DNA of 64,000 nt from Citrobacter sp. On2M. Lineage in GTDB: Bacteria; Pseudomonadota; Gammaproteobacteria; Enterobacterales; Enterobacteriaceae. Of this stretch, positions 36,418-45,200 are shown piece after piece (within the stretch, counting starts at the first letter, position 1; each line of letters opens with the position of its first letter). The position numbers and the translations under genes were made by a program. The stretch covers positions 186,001-250,000 of the forward strand of contig NZ_WPCV01000004.1 of NCBI RefSeq assembly GCF_018035235.1. Direction: 5' to 3'. The notes beneath the pieces were generated by a model. It was not told the DNA's origin and did not search any database. It saw only the letters and a list, made by a program, of their open reading frames with translations.

Positions 36418-37419
36418 TTATTTTGCTAAAAAGACATTGGCCTGCGTCGCTTCGGCGACATATTCGATGGTTTGCTGGGCGCGAACGCTGTTGCCAGCCT
36501 CATCCAGCGGCGGAGAGTAGACGGCAATGGCATATTCGCCAGGAACAACGGCAACCATCCCGCCGCCGACACCACTTTTCGCCGGAATACCAACGGTGTA
36601 CAGCCATTTACCGCTGCCGTCGTACAGTCCGGCAATCGCCATTTCCGCCAGCACCTGCGGAACATATTTTTCATTCAGCAACTGCTTGCCGTTGAACGGT
36701 GATTTCCCTTTGTTCGCCAGCACTGCACCCATTTTGGCCAGTTGCTCAACGGTGATATCCACCGAGCACTGACGGGTATAAATTTCGACGGCGTCGTCGG
36801 TGTTGCCATAGAAGCTGTTATAGGATTCCATCAGCTTCGCCAGCGCCTGATTGTGTTGGTTGGTTTCCATCTCGGATTTGAAGACCGGCTCATTAACCGT
36901 GAGCGTGGCGTCGGCCCAGACGTTCAGGTTGTCGAGGATTTTGTTCCAGCGATCGGTTTTATCTTTGGCTTCAATCAGGCTAACGGTGCTCATGGCTCCG
37001 GCGTTTACCAGCGGGTTCTCAGGCGCACCTTTGGTCAGTTCCACCGCTAAACCGGAGTTAAAAGGCATGCCAGTGGCATTTGCCCCGAGTTTATCCAGTA
37101 CCACCTGAGGACCGTGTTGTTCCATGGCGAGCGCCATGGTGAAGACTTTACTCAGGGATTCCATGGGAAAGGGTTTGTTAACATCGCCAACCTGGTAGAT
37201 CTTGCCATCCACCGTAGCAATAGTGATGGCAAAATTATTTGGGCTGTAGGTCGCCAGGGCAGGGATGTAGTCGGCGACTTTTCCATCGTTATTACTTTTG
37301 AACTTTTGATGCGCCTGTTCTATCAGTCTGGCGTAGTCCGGCGAGGTTTGCGCGAATGAGGTCGCGCTAAACAAGATGCTGAAAGAAAAGAGACTCACGC
37401 CGATAATTGTTTTATTCAT
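36418..37419 (-). CDS. glsA: Periplasmic glutaminase
   Basis: A 333-residue beta-lactamase-fold glutaminase with an added N-terminal signal peptide (NKTIIGVSLFSFSILFSATSFAQ, cleavage near residue 23). Catalytic-type motifs are PMESLSKVFTMALA (Ser-x-x-Lys, about 85-98), the Asn/Tyr region ENPLVNAGAMSTVS, and the C-terminal PAKSGVGGGMVAVVPG. The two E. coli K-12 glutaminases have no signal peptide, so an exported form is notable. With the DAACS carrier next to it, it would release glutamate from glutamine outside the inner membrane for uptake and use by glutamate mutase. Confidence 0.92.
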   Translation of the reverse strand: MNKTIIGVSLFSFSILFSATSFAQTSPDYARLIEQAHQKFKSNNDGKVADYIPALATYSPNNFAITIATVDGKIYQVGDVNKPFPMESLSKVFTMALAMEQHGPQVVLDKLGANATGMPFNSGLAVELTKGAPENPLVNAGAMSTVSLIEAKDKTDRWNKILDNLNVWADATLTVNEPVFKSEMETNQHNQALAKLMESYNSFYGNTDDAVEIYTRQCSVDITVEQLAKMGAVLANKGKSPFNGKQLLNEKYVPQVLAEMAIAGLYDGSGKWLYTVGIPAKSGVGGGMVAVVPGEYAIAVYSPPLDEAGNSVRAQQTIEYVAEATQANVFLAK

Positions 37420-37448
37420 TGTGCATTCCTGCTGATTTGATAACTATG

Positions 37449-37483
37449 TTGCCGGATAGCGGCGCAAGCGCCTTATCCGGCAA
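37449..37483. repeat. REP element between glutaminase and carrier genes
   Basis: TTGCCGGATA (from 37449) is inverted as TATCCGGCAA (to 37483) around GCGGCGCAAGCGCCT, a standard REP hairpin in a leftward intergenic gap. Confidence 0.82.
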
Positions 37484-37493
37484 TCGTGTTTTA

Positions 37494-38801
37494 TCAGGAC
37501 ATCGCAACTTCAGACTGTTCAGTAACCGGGCGTTCCTGTTCCGGTGACTTCACTGGCGCAGTTCCACGGCAACCCTGGCCGAAGTGTTCGCCTTCCCAAC
37601 GACCCACAATGGCAGCGCCCATGGCGTTACTCATGACGTTGGTGGCAGAACGACCCATATCGAGGAACGGATCGACGCCCATCAACAGGATCAAACCGGC
37701 TTCCGGAATGTTGAATTGGTTCAGGGTGGCGGCGATAACGACCATCGAGGCACGCGGTACGCCCGCCATTCCTTTAGAGGTCAGCATCAGAATTAACAGC
37801 ATGGTAATTTGCTCGCCCATGCTCAGTTCGATATTGCAGGCCTGAGCAATAAAGACGGTGGCAAAGGAGCAATAGGCCATGGAACCGACCAGGTTAAAGG
37901 AGTAACCGATAGGCAGAACGAAGCTGGCAATTTTTGAGGAAACGCCGAATTTTTCCAGCTTATCCAGCGTGCCCGGGAAGGCGGCTTCAGAACTGGAAGT
38001 CGTAAAGGCCAGTAGTGCAGGCTCGAAGATTGATTTGGTCAAACGTGCGATACAAGGCCCGACTATCATGGTTGACAGGCCAATCAGGATTGCCCACAGC
38101 ATACCCAGCGTCAGGTAGAATTCACCCATGAAGATCCCGGCGCTGACCATCACTCCCAGACCACGTTCGGCAATCAAACCTGAAATAGCGGCAAAAACGG
38201 TCAGCGGCGCAAACAGCATGACGTAACCCGTCAGCTTCAGCATCACGTGCACCAGAGAATCCAGAACCTTCACGATAGGCTCGGCTTTTTCACCAATGGC
38301 GGCCAGGCTGCAACCAAGGAAAATTGAGAACACCACGATCTGCAGAATTTCGTTCCGCGCCATCGCATCGACAATACTGGTCGGTACCGCGTGCGAGATG
38401 AACACTTTCAGCGTGAATGGCTCTGACTTAACCGCGGCAACGACCCCGGCGTCATGCGGCACGAAGTTGATACCTGCGCCTGGCTGGAAAATATTAACGA
38501 TAACCAGACCCAGCGCGATTGACAGCAATGATGCGCAAATAAACAGGAAGAAGGTTTTTGAAAATATACGTCCCAGCGTTTTGGCATCGCCCATTTTGGC
38601 AATACCCACAACCAGAGTTGAAATAACCAATGGCGCGATAATCATTTTCACCATACGTAAGAATATAGTGGTGAAAATGGAAATGTCTGCTGCATAAGAT
38701 TTTGCTGTTTCAGCCGTGACCATATTATTGATGGCTACCCCGGCAATCATGCCGAGTATCAGACCTAATATGATCATCTTCGTTAAACTTATTTTCTTCA
38801 T
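37494..38801 (-). CDS. Dicarboxylate/amino acid:cation symporter (GltP/DctA-type)
   Basis: A 435-residue carrier of the DAACS family. It has eight membrane helices and two re-entrant loops. The family signature regions are FTTIFLRMVKMIIAPLVISTLVVGI (cores LRMVKMIIAPLV and ISTLVVGIA), the serine-rich HP1 AFTTSSSEAAFPGTL (about 285-300) and PIGYSFNLVGSMAYCSFATVF in helix 7, with the NxxGxx sodium/proton motif. The adjacent glutaminase and glutamate mutase genes favour glutamate as substrate. A long structured leader with a nested inverted repeat precedes its start. Confidence 0.88.
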   Translation of the reverse strand: MKKISLTKMIILGLILGMIAGVAINNMVTAETAKSYAADISIFTTIFLRMVKMIIAPLVISTLVVGIAKMGDAKTLGRIFSKTFFLFICASLLSIALGLVIVNIFQPGAGINFVPHDAGVVAAVKSEPFTLKVFISHAVPTSIVDAMARNEILQIVVFSIFLGCSLAAIGEKAEPIVKVLDSLVHVMLKLTGYVMLFAPLTVFAAISGLIAERGLGVMVSAGIFMGEFYLTLGMLWAILIGLSTMIVGPCIARLTKSIFEPALLAFTTSSSEAAFPGTLDKLEKFGVSSKIASFVLPIGYSFNLVGSMAYCSFATVFIAQACNIELSMGEQITMLLILMLTSKGMAGVPRASMVVIAATLNQFNIPEAGLILLMGVDPFLDMGRSATNVMSNAMGAAIVGRWEGEHFGQGCRGTAPVKSPEQERPVTEQSEVAMS

Positions 38802-38820
38802 GTGTACTCCATCGGATAAA

Positions 38821-38900
38821 GGTTGGTAATTGGAATTGTGTAGGGTGGCGTGCGCCTGAGCCTGGACAGCAGCTTAGACGCACGCCTGTTGTGACCAACC
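38821..38900 (-). repeat. Nested inverted repeat in the carrier gene's leader
   Basis: GGTTGG (38821-38826) pairs with CCAACC (38895-38900), and inside it GGCGTGCG (38847-38854) pairs with CGCACGCC (38879-38886). It starts 20 bases upstream of the carrier ATG on the minus strand. No T-run follows, so it may be a folded leader or a relic repeat rather than a terminator. Confidence 0.5.
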
Positions 38901-38969
38901 GCATGAATAATTCGAAGCACTGTGATACAGCTGAATTCTGTGCCCCAATGGTTGTTATTGTGTTTTTTG

Positions 38970-39287
38970 TTACAAGTCGAACTCAATACTTAATAATGGT
39001 GCGTGTTGCTGCGCACCATAAACATCATTGTCACCAACGTTGCCGGAAATAATATCGCGCGGCATGACAATTTTTACGGCATTCGCCGGGTCGAACCACA
39101 CAATATTGTGAATAAAGTCAGGTTCAACGTTATATAAACCGGCAATAAGCTGCGGTGTTAATTGCTCGGAACGTTTTACGCGCTGATAATCTTCCCGGGT
39201 TTTAAATAAAATATCTAAAACCAGTTCGTACGGTCCGGCGTTTTTCGAGCGAATAACTTGCGCCAGTGAACAAATTGACTGTTTCAT
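38970..39287 (-). CDS. DUF4387 family protein
   Basis: A 105-residue single-domain protein of the DUF4387 family (SLAQVIRSKNAGPYELVLDILF; YNVEPDFIHNIVWFDPANAVKI; ISGNVGDNDVYGAQQHAPLL). No catalytic motif is evident, but Asp/His-containing GDNDVYGAQQHAP is strongly conserved in style. Its start overlaps the AtuA-like stop by 4 bases (ATGA), the arrangement typical of DUF1446-DUF4387 pairs. The pair probably forms one enzyme. Function unknown. Confidence 0.82.
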   Translation of the reverse strand: MKQSICSLAQVIRSKNAGPYELVLDILFKTREDYQRVKRSEQLTPQLIAGLYNVEPDFIHNIVWFDPANAVKIVMPRDIISGNVGDNDVYGAQQHAPLLSIEFDL

Positions 39288-40654
39288 GCCTGAACTCCTT
39301 CTGGCGTCACCTGTTCAATGTGGAAATCAAAACGCAGCGCATCGCTTGCTTCAATCAGGTGATAGATCGAGAACTCATACACCGGTCCACTTTGAATATC
39401 AGATGGCGAGAACGGGAAGGCGAGGTTGCCCGCCGTCGCAATGCGATTCTCATAGCCGTAGTGCAGCAGGGTAGAGCGCACCAGCGAGCAAACGCTGTTG
39501 GCGATATCCTGCGTCGGCGCGACGACATCCAGTAAAATCCCCAGTTCGTGACCGGCGGTTTTCATCGGTTCATGGTTGCCCATCACGCCGTTCTTCCCGT
39601 AAAGGTGGAACGTCATACGGATGCTGTCGTCATTCAGGGAGAGGTTACGTGCTACGCTTGCCTGGACCTCTTCGAGAATGGTGTCAATTCCGGCAATCAT
39701 AATCGGGTCACGCGTTCCGGCGATGGTCAGGCAGCGGAAGCCAACCTGACGCGCCCCTTCCAGTTTCAACGCATACGGTGTTTCTTCATGACGTGAACCG
39801 CTGACATACACTTCACCCTCGTTAACCTGGGTAAAGGTGCACGCTTTCAGGTTCAGCACACCGCCGGGGCCCGGCAGGAAGTACGGATCGGACTTCTCAT
39901 ACAGGGTGTGCGCCGCAGCTGACGTTTCTGTGAACTTACGCTTGGGATTGAACGCCTTCAGCGTAAAGCCGTTGTCGTCGATAATCCCCATCGCACAATC
40001 GGAGCCGGAGCCGGGGGTGGCAGCAATGGCAGCACACTCAAGGATCTTACCGCAATGCAACGCCAGACCTTCATCAAAGCCCTGCATAATTGGCAGCGCG
40101 GCAAAGCAGGCCGGATCGTAGGCGCGTCCGCCCAGCACCACTTGCGCACCGGCTTTCAGTGCGCGCTGGAAAGGCTCGATACCCATCTGCGCGACGATGT
40201 AGGTACTCTCTTCGATCGCCTCGTGAGTCAGTTCCGGCACAAAGTCGAGTGCGGTGATTTTGCCGTTATCCAGCGCCTGATGAACGATTTCTTTGTCGAC
40301 ATCTGACGGGATTAGCGCCATTGAGAAGGACAGTTTTTCTTCCTGTGCGATCTCATGGATAATCTGGCGACACCACTCCAGATGCGGAGCTGCGCCAGAA
40401 CCACCGGCGGTGCCGATCACGACCGGGATGTTGTTCTTAACGCCCGCCACAATCATATAGCGCAGATCGCGTTTTACCCCGGCTCTGTCGGTAAAGGGTT
40501 TACCTGCCCCCAGGTAATGGGGGCCCGGATCGGAGGAACCCGCGTCAACGGCAATAAGATCGGGTGACTCTTCCATGGCTTTGCGAAAACTTTCTTCCGG
40601 GAAGCCATAACCCAGGATAGCCGTCGGCGATAAGATCTTAAATGTGCGAGCCAT
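39284..40654 (-). CDS. AtuA-like (DUF1446) protein
   Basis: A 456-residue protein of the AtuA/acyclic-terpene-utilisation family. Recognisable segments are AVDAGSSDPGPHYLGAG (about 35-51), VVIGTAGGSGAAPHLEW (about 77-93), VVLGGRAYDPACFAALP and CSLVRSTLLHYGYENRI near the end. Members occur with acyl-CoA or keto-acid catabolism genes, but their reaction has not been clearly shown. It lies 3 bases after methylaspartate ammonia-lyase and is coupled to DUF4387, so a role on mesaconate or citramalate, or as an activator, can be proposed but not proved. Confidence 0.8.
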   Translation of the reverse strand: MARTFKILSPTAILGYGFPEESFRKAMEESPDLIAVDAGSSDPGPHYLGAGKPFTDRAGVKRDLRYMIVAGVKNNIPVVIGTAGGSGAAPHLEWCRQIIHEIAQEEKLSFSMALIPSDVDKEIVHQALDNGKITALDFVPELTHEAIEESTYIVAQMGIEPFQRALKAGAQVVLGGRAYDPACFAALPIMQGFDEGLALHCGKILECAAIAATPGSGSDCAMGIIDDNGFTLKAFNPKRKFTETSAAAHTLYEKSDPYFLPGPGGVLNLKACTFTQVNEGEVYVSGSRHEETPYALKLEGARQVGFRCLTIAGTRDPIMIAGIDTILEEVQASVARNLSLNDDSIRMTFHLYGKNGVMGNHEPMKTAGHELGILLDVVAPTQDIANSVCSLVRSTLLHYGYENRIATAGNLAFPFSPSDIQSGPVYEFSIYHLIEASDALRFDFHIEQVTPEGVQA

Positions 40655-40657
40655 CTC

Positions 40658-41899
40658 TTAATCCTTAGTTTGCAACAACGCGATGGTGCGATTCATCTCG
40701 TTAAACACGATGTTGAGACCTTCATCGAATCCCATTCCTGGTTTGACCAGCATGCGCATCGGACGCGCGGCAAGCGCCACGTGTACGCAGGTGCGAGCAC
40801 TGATCTCGGTTTCGTTACAGGTACCGCCCTGATAGGCTTCCATGGCGTGTTTGTTGCAGTACAGCACTGCATCAACAATGTTATGAATGCCGCCAAGATC
40901 AGGGGTTTTGATCTGTACCATGTGGCAGCTGCCCGCATCGGTAAAGTCCACGATATCCTGATAGGTGTTACACCATTCGTCGGCGACAATTTTCACGCCG
41001 GAGCCCAGACGGGTCAGTTCTTTGGTGATGGCGGTCAACATGCGGATCTGATCCGGCTTGTTACCCGCATCTACTGGCCCTTCGATATACAGCGGCAAGC
41101 CTTGAGCTTCGGCTTCCAGGCTGGCGATGTATTCGGCGCAGCGCACGGGATCCATATCGAAGATCAAACCGATCGTGCCGTACACATCAATATGCAGCGT
41201 CGGGTGATAACGTTCGCTGGTGCGCAGGCTTAAGATACGGTCGGACAACCAACGTACATACTCACGCAGTTTTTCGCCTTTAAAGCCCAGCTTCTCTTCG
41301 ACGTTGTTGATCAGCGCATGCGGCAGGACGTCCACACCTTTGAGGATCATCTTGTCAACGGCGATATAACGGTCGTCGCCGCTCTGGCCAAATAATGGAA
41401 TAGCTTCCGGTACGCACGGCAGTTGCCATTCATCGCAAACCACTTCAGTTTTCAGACGACCGGTAGCCAGCGCCGCCGCATCGAGCAGCGCCTGAGACAG
41501 ACCATAGCGGACGGCAGTATGCAGCAGATGACCGTCAATACGCAGTTGGTCAAAGAAACGGGCGTTTGGCAGGAACGCATCAACGTCACGGCCTTCCAGC
41601 AGCGGTTTGATGTGATCGTTGAGGAACGGAATGAAATTTTCTGCCAGGAAAAGCGGATCACGACCACCTGCGCCTGAATATTGAACCGCTGCGCAATCGC
41701 CCACCGCTACCGCGCCATTCTCCAGAATCAGTTGCACGGAAACGCATTCACCCGCCTGACGAACAGAGGTAAATCCTGGCGTTACCGGATCGCCGGTATA
41801 GATAAACCCGTCATGACCGGCGCCATTTTTGATGGCCTGCTGATCGTCAAAATAAAATGAGGAGTAGCCAGCGGTGAAAAGGGCCTTTTTGATTTTCAT
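40658..41899 (-). CDS. mal: Methylaspartate ammonia-lyase
   Basis: A 413-residue enolase-superfamily enzyme that removes ammonia from (2S,3S)-3-methylaspartate to give mesaconate. Metal-ligand and base regions are visible: HIDVYGTIGLIFD (about 238-250), YIEGPVDAGNKPDQI (about 273-287), KIVADEWCNTYQDI (about 304-317) with Asp, and VQIKTPDLGGIHNIVDAV with Lys. Length equals the Clostridium/Citrobacter enzyme (413). Citrobacter is a known source of this enzyme. The start shares one base with the mutE stop. Confidence 0.95.
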   Translation of the reverse strand: MKIKKALFTAGYSSFYFDDQQAIKNGAGHDGFIYTGDPVTPGFTSVRQAGECVSVQLILENGAVAVGDCAAVQYSGAGGRDPLFLAENFIPFLNDHIKPLLEGRDVDAFLPNARFFDQLRIDGHLLHTAVRYGLSQALLDAAALATGRLKTEVVCDEWQLPCVPEAIPLFGQSGDDRYIAVDKMILKGVDVLPHALINNVEEKLGFKGEKLREYVRWLSDRILSLRTSERYHPTLHIDVYGTIGLIFDMDPVRCAEYIASLEAEAQGLPLYIEGPVDAGNKPDQIRMLTAITKELTRLGSGVKIVADEWCNTYQDIVDFTDAGSCHMVQIKTPDLGGIHNIVDAVLYCNKHAMEAYQGGTCNETEISARTCVHVALAARPMRMLVKPGMGFDEGLNIVFNEMNRTIALLQTKD

Positions 41900-43344
41900 T
41901 ATGGTCTTCCTATTAATTTACTGTGGGATACGGCGTTGATGTCATCAATGACCATCTGGAAAGAAGGCTTGCGGCCTTCAAAATGTGCGCGCTCTGCGAC
42001 ATAGTCGTGGTGCAGGGCGAGAATATCTTTCGGCAGTGGAACTGCACCGGCTTCGAGAATACGGATAGCGCCTGTGTTATCGCGAACAGGGAGGATCTTA
42101 CCGGCGTTGCAAGCGGCAGGCGCGAACGGCACATCCAGTACGCCAGCTTCAAAGGCCAGCACCGTGCCACGCGCAATGTCGCCATTGCCCAGTTCGAAGA
42201 CTTTTTTCAGCACTGCGCGGACTTCGCTCTTGATCAGATCAACTTCCTGCTCGACGGCAGCGCATTGCGGGAATTTCTGGTCACTGACCATGTTGAGCAT
42301 CTGGCGTGACGCTTTCAGACCCTGGGCGTTGGCTGCTGCCGTTGGGATACCGAACGCTTCGTGCGGGCTTTTGGTGATCACTTTCGTGGCACCGGACATA
42401 CCCGCAACCGCTGCCCCCCAGGCGATAACGGAGAAGGCTTTCGCTTCATCTTCCGGGAATCCGCCCATCCACTGGTGGAAAACGGTGCTCAGTTCGTAAT
42501 CGTCGAATCCGTGGTTATGGAAGTATTCGTGGGACAGTTCGCGCAGCGCCTGAATAGCGGCGATATCCTGCGTCAGGCTACCGACCTGGCCGTAGCCGAC
42601 GGTAATGGACTTCACGCCCTGTTCCAGCGCCAATAGACCTTCAATAATCGCCACCGAGTGGGACATAAACGGCGGGATTAGGGTGCCAGTTAGCGGGCCG
42701 AACGGTTCACGGTTGATACGAATACCGTTCTCTTCGTACAGGCCCATCAGGCGATCGCAGTACTGCCAGTCACGGATGGATTTTTCCAGGGTGACGCGCT
42801 TAGCGTAAGGAATGTTGTAGGAGATACCGCCGCCTTCGTAGCTGGTAAAACCACTGGCCATAGCGATTTCCGCCAGCAGGCGAGCATCTGGCGTTCCGTG
42901 GCGAACCTGGATCGGTTTTTCCAGCGATTCAGTCATCCGGCGGCAGGCAGCTACCCCGTGATTGACGACCGGTAAACCATTCAGTTTGGACGTCCCAGCT
43001 TCGATGGATTTCTGGATCCCGACAGCGGCTTCTTCATAGCGATTCAGACGGGTATAGGCATCGATGGTGCTTGGCAGGAGGTCGCACTCTTCCTGCAATG
43101 TTTTGAGCAGCGCAATATGCTCATCCATTAATGCTACGCCTGCGCGCGGCTGGCTCAGGGTCCTGCCTTCCTGATCGGCCTTCAGCAGAGCAAGGGAGAA
43201 GCGTTTGTTATCTGGAATTGATTGCTGGTACTTCACGCCATCTTCGAAGTTCTCAACGTCTTTGCCGGTTTCCCAGGTTTGTAACACCTGATGCCTTTCG
43301 GTCATGAATTCGTCGTGGGTTAATTTTTTATTTCGAAGTTCCAT
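41899..43344 (-). CDS. mutE: Glutamate mutase subunit E (epsilon)
   Basis: A 481-residue catalytic subunit of B12-dependent methylaspartate mutase (GlmE/MutE). It begins with RNKKLTHDEFMTERHQVLQTW and has the TIM-barrel segments PVNHGVAACRRM, SYNIPYAKRVTLEKSIRDW (short core SYNIPYAKRV) and REPFGPLTGTLIPPFMSHS that line the substrate and cobalamin faces. It rearranges (S)-glutamate to 3-methylaspartate with MutS. Length matches clostridial GlmE (~483). It lies 18 bases after mutL. Confidence 0.95.
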   Translation of the reverse strand: MELRNKKLTHDEFMTERHQVLQTWETGKDVENFEDGVKYQQSIPDNKRFSLALLKADQEGRTLSQPRAGVALMDEHIALLKTLQEECDLLPSTIDAYTRLNRYEEAAVGIQKSIEAGTSKLNGLPVVNHGVAACRRMTESLEKPIQVRHGTPDARLLAEIAMASGFTSYEGGGISYNIPYAKRVTLEKSIRDWQYCDRLMGLYEENGIRINREPFGPLTGTLIPPFMSHSVAIIEGLLALEQGVKSITVGYGQVGSLTQDIAAIQALRELSHEYFHNHGFDDYELSTVFHQWMGGFPEDEAKAFSVIAWGAAVAGMSGATKVITKSPHEAFGIPTAAANAQGLKASRQMLNMVSDQKFPQCAAVEQEVDLIKSEVRAVLKKVFELGNGDIARGTVLAFEAGVLDVPFAPAACNAGKILPVRDNTGAIRILEAGAVPLPKDILALHHDYVAERAHFEGRKPSFQMVIDDINAVSHSKLIGRP

Positions 43345-43362
43345 TCGTAGATGCCTTAAGTT

Positions 43363-44751
43363 TTATAGGGTTAAACACTGAATGCTGGTGCGAGCAGCGG
43401 CTTGCGGGTACAGTCTGGCGACGTTTGCCAGTAGAGGGAGCAGGCCATTTGAATCGCGGTAATACTCAAACTGGTTCGGTAACAGAATTCTTTTGCCCTG
43501 GTCGTCCAGCTCCCGATATTTGAGCCAGTTATGGATATCGAACTGGCTGGCGCGAGAGAGCCATCCCCCTGAACCGACGACTTTGCGCACGGTGGTGAGA
43601 TCGCGACCCATCTGTAAATCCACGTTACCCACGCAGGTACAAACCTGCTTTTTAGTGCCCGCGTGGCGCTCAGCGGCATAGCCCACGCATAAACCTGCCA
43701 GCAGGGTGTCGAAATATTTCTCTTCCTCGCTGAGTGGCAGGTAATCCGGTTGCCCAACCAGATGACGTAGGTAGCGGTAAAACGCTTCCTCGCGCTGTGG
43801 CTGTTGGGCGAAGATGACTTTCACCATATCCTGCGTGCTTTCTCCCACCACAACGGCGGAAACGCGCATGCCCAGGTCACCTTCAACGGTACGTTTGACG
43901 AACGGTTCAGGAACACCATGCAGGACGGTGTCGGGGGAGAGGGTATTCGCGCTGGCCGAATAGACATCCGTGGTGGCTCCGCCCATATCAATCAGCATGA
44001 ACTCCTTCCATGCGTTGTCGTAATCGCTAATGGCTTTGACTAATTCATAGACTGTCCATGGCGTCGGCATTGGCTCTTCGCCTGTTTCGCCGACAATGAC
44101 GTCCAGACCTTTACCTTTGACAATGCGTGACAAGAACACATCGCAAATCGCCTGGCGTGCGGCAAACGGATTCGGGTGATCGAGGTCAGGTAGAATGTTG
44201 TCTACCGTGGTCAGATCTTTGTCTCCCAGAATCGTTTGGATTTCGTCCTGAATGTCCCGATTTCCGGCGTAGATAATGGCGCAATCAAGCTTTGAGCCTG
44301 CCAGAGCGCGCGCATTCGCCAGGCCGTAACTTTCTTCGCCGCCGTCTGTACCGCCGGTAAACAACAGAATGTCTGGTGGTGATGATTCCAGTTCCTGGAT
44401 GTCATGACGGTTCAGTTTGTACGAATAATATTGCGCGATTTTCGCTCCTGCCGAATGGGCGGTAACTTTTGCCGATTCCAGCGTAATGGAAGGCACCAGC
44501 CCCATTGCTGCTACGGCGAGCCCACCTTTGGCCGAGGAGGAGTATTTCAACTGTACTTCACCACTTTTCAGTAACGGGCGAGCATCGGCAACATTCAGCA
44601 CCTGATTCAGGCTGGCAAAAAAACCGTCTGCCAGATGATGTGTGGTGGTTGGGGTCAGGACATGGTTTACCAGGGTTAATTCCTCGCCTTCATGAGCAAA
44701 GAGGGCAGCCTTGGTCCATGTCGAGCCGATATCGACAGAAACTGTTTGCAT
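43363..44751 (-). CDS. mutL: Glutamate mutase reactivase-like protein MutL
   Basis: A 462-residue ASKHA-fold ATPase (GlmL/MutL) found between the two mutase subunits, thought to keep the mutase active or help repair inactivated B12. The N-terminal phosphate loop VDIGSTWTKAALF (about 5-17), the second FMLIDMGGATTDVYSA (about 250-265) and VVGSGGWLSRA are ATPase motifs. The true start is ATG 44751, overlapping the mutS stop (TGATG). The longer frame to 44772 lies inside mutS. This MutL is unrelated to the DNA mismatch repair protein of the same name. Confidence 0.9.
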   Translation of the reverse strand: MQTVSVDIGSTWTKAALFAHEGEELTLVNHVLTPTTTHHLADGFFASLNQVLNVADARPLLKSGEVQLKYSSSAKGGLAVAAMGLVPSITLESAKVTAHSAGAKIAQYYSYKLNRHDIQELESSPPDILLFTGGTDGGEESYGLANARALAGSKLDCAIIYAGNRDIQDEIQTILGDKDLTTVDNILPDLDHPNPFAARQAICDVFLSRIVKGKGLDVIVGETGEEPMPTPWTVYELVKAISDYDNAWKEFMLIDMGGATTDVYSASANTLSPDTVLHGVPEPFVKRTVEGDLGMRVSAVVVGESTQDMVKVIFAQQPQREEAFYRYLRHLVGQPDYLPLSEEEKYFDTLLAGLCVGYAAERHAGTKKQVCTCVGNVDLQMGRDLTTVRKVVGSGGWLSRASQFDIHNWLKYRELDDQGKRILLPNQFEYYRDSNGLLPLLANVARLYPQAAARTSIQCLTL

Positions 44752-45200
44752 CAGATGGCCTCTTCCAGACAACGCTGCTCGAGGCTATTGTGCTGGTGAA
44801 TATCATTAGTGATAAGCGCGCAGACATCTTCCAGGTCGTGGCTCGGCGCGAAGACGCGGTTAAACCCCATCTCTTTAAATTTCACTTCTACATCGGCGAA
44901 GTCATGTTTCCCGACGACCAGGTTGCCGCCGACGTACAGCAGAATGTCGCCGAGGCCACGCTCGATGCAGCGCTCACGTAATCCGAGGCAGTCAATATCA
45001 CCATGACCGTAGATAGACGACACCACGATGGCATCGGCACCTGTTTCAATTGCGGCATCAATATATTCATCCTGGCTCACCATCACCCCGAGGTTTATTA
45101 CGTGGAAATTATGAGCCGTGAAAACGCGATCCAGAACTTTATTACCTACTGCATGGCAGTCAGCACCGATGACGCCAATAACAAGTGTAGATTTCTTCAT
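44751..45200 (-). CDS. mutS: Glutamate mutase subunit S (B12-binding)
   Basis: A 149-residue cobalamin-binding subunit. The DxHxxG motif is Asp14-Cys-His16-Ala-Val-Gly19, so His16 is the expected lower axial ligand of cobalt. [13 protein letters not shown] and [16 protein letters not shown] follow as in the base-off/His-on Rossmann fold. It is slightly longer than clostridial GlmS (137). It is the first gene of the leftward block, just downstream of a 1.2 kb gene-free region. It is unrelated to mismatch-repair MutS. Confidence 0.95.
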   Translation of the reverse strand: MKKSTLVIGVIGADCHAVGNKVLDRVFTAHNFHVINLGVMVSQDEYIDAAIETGADAIVVSSIYGHGDIDCLGLRERCIERGLGDILLYVGGNLVVGKHDFADVEVKFKEMGFNRVFAPSHDLEDVCALITNDIHQHNSLEQRCLEEAI

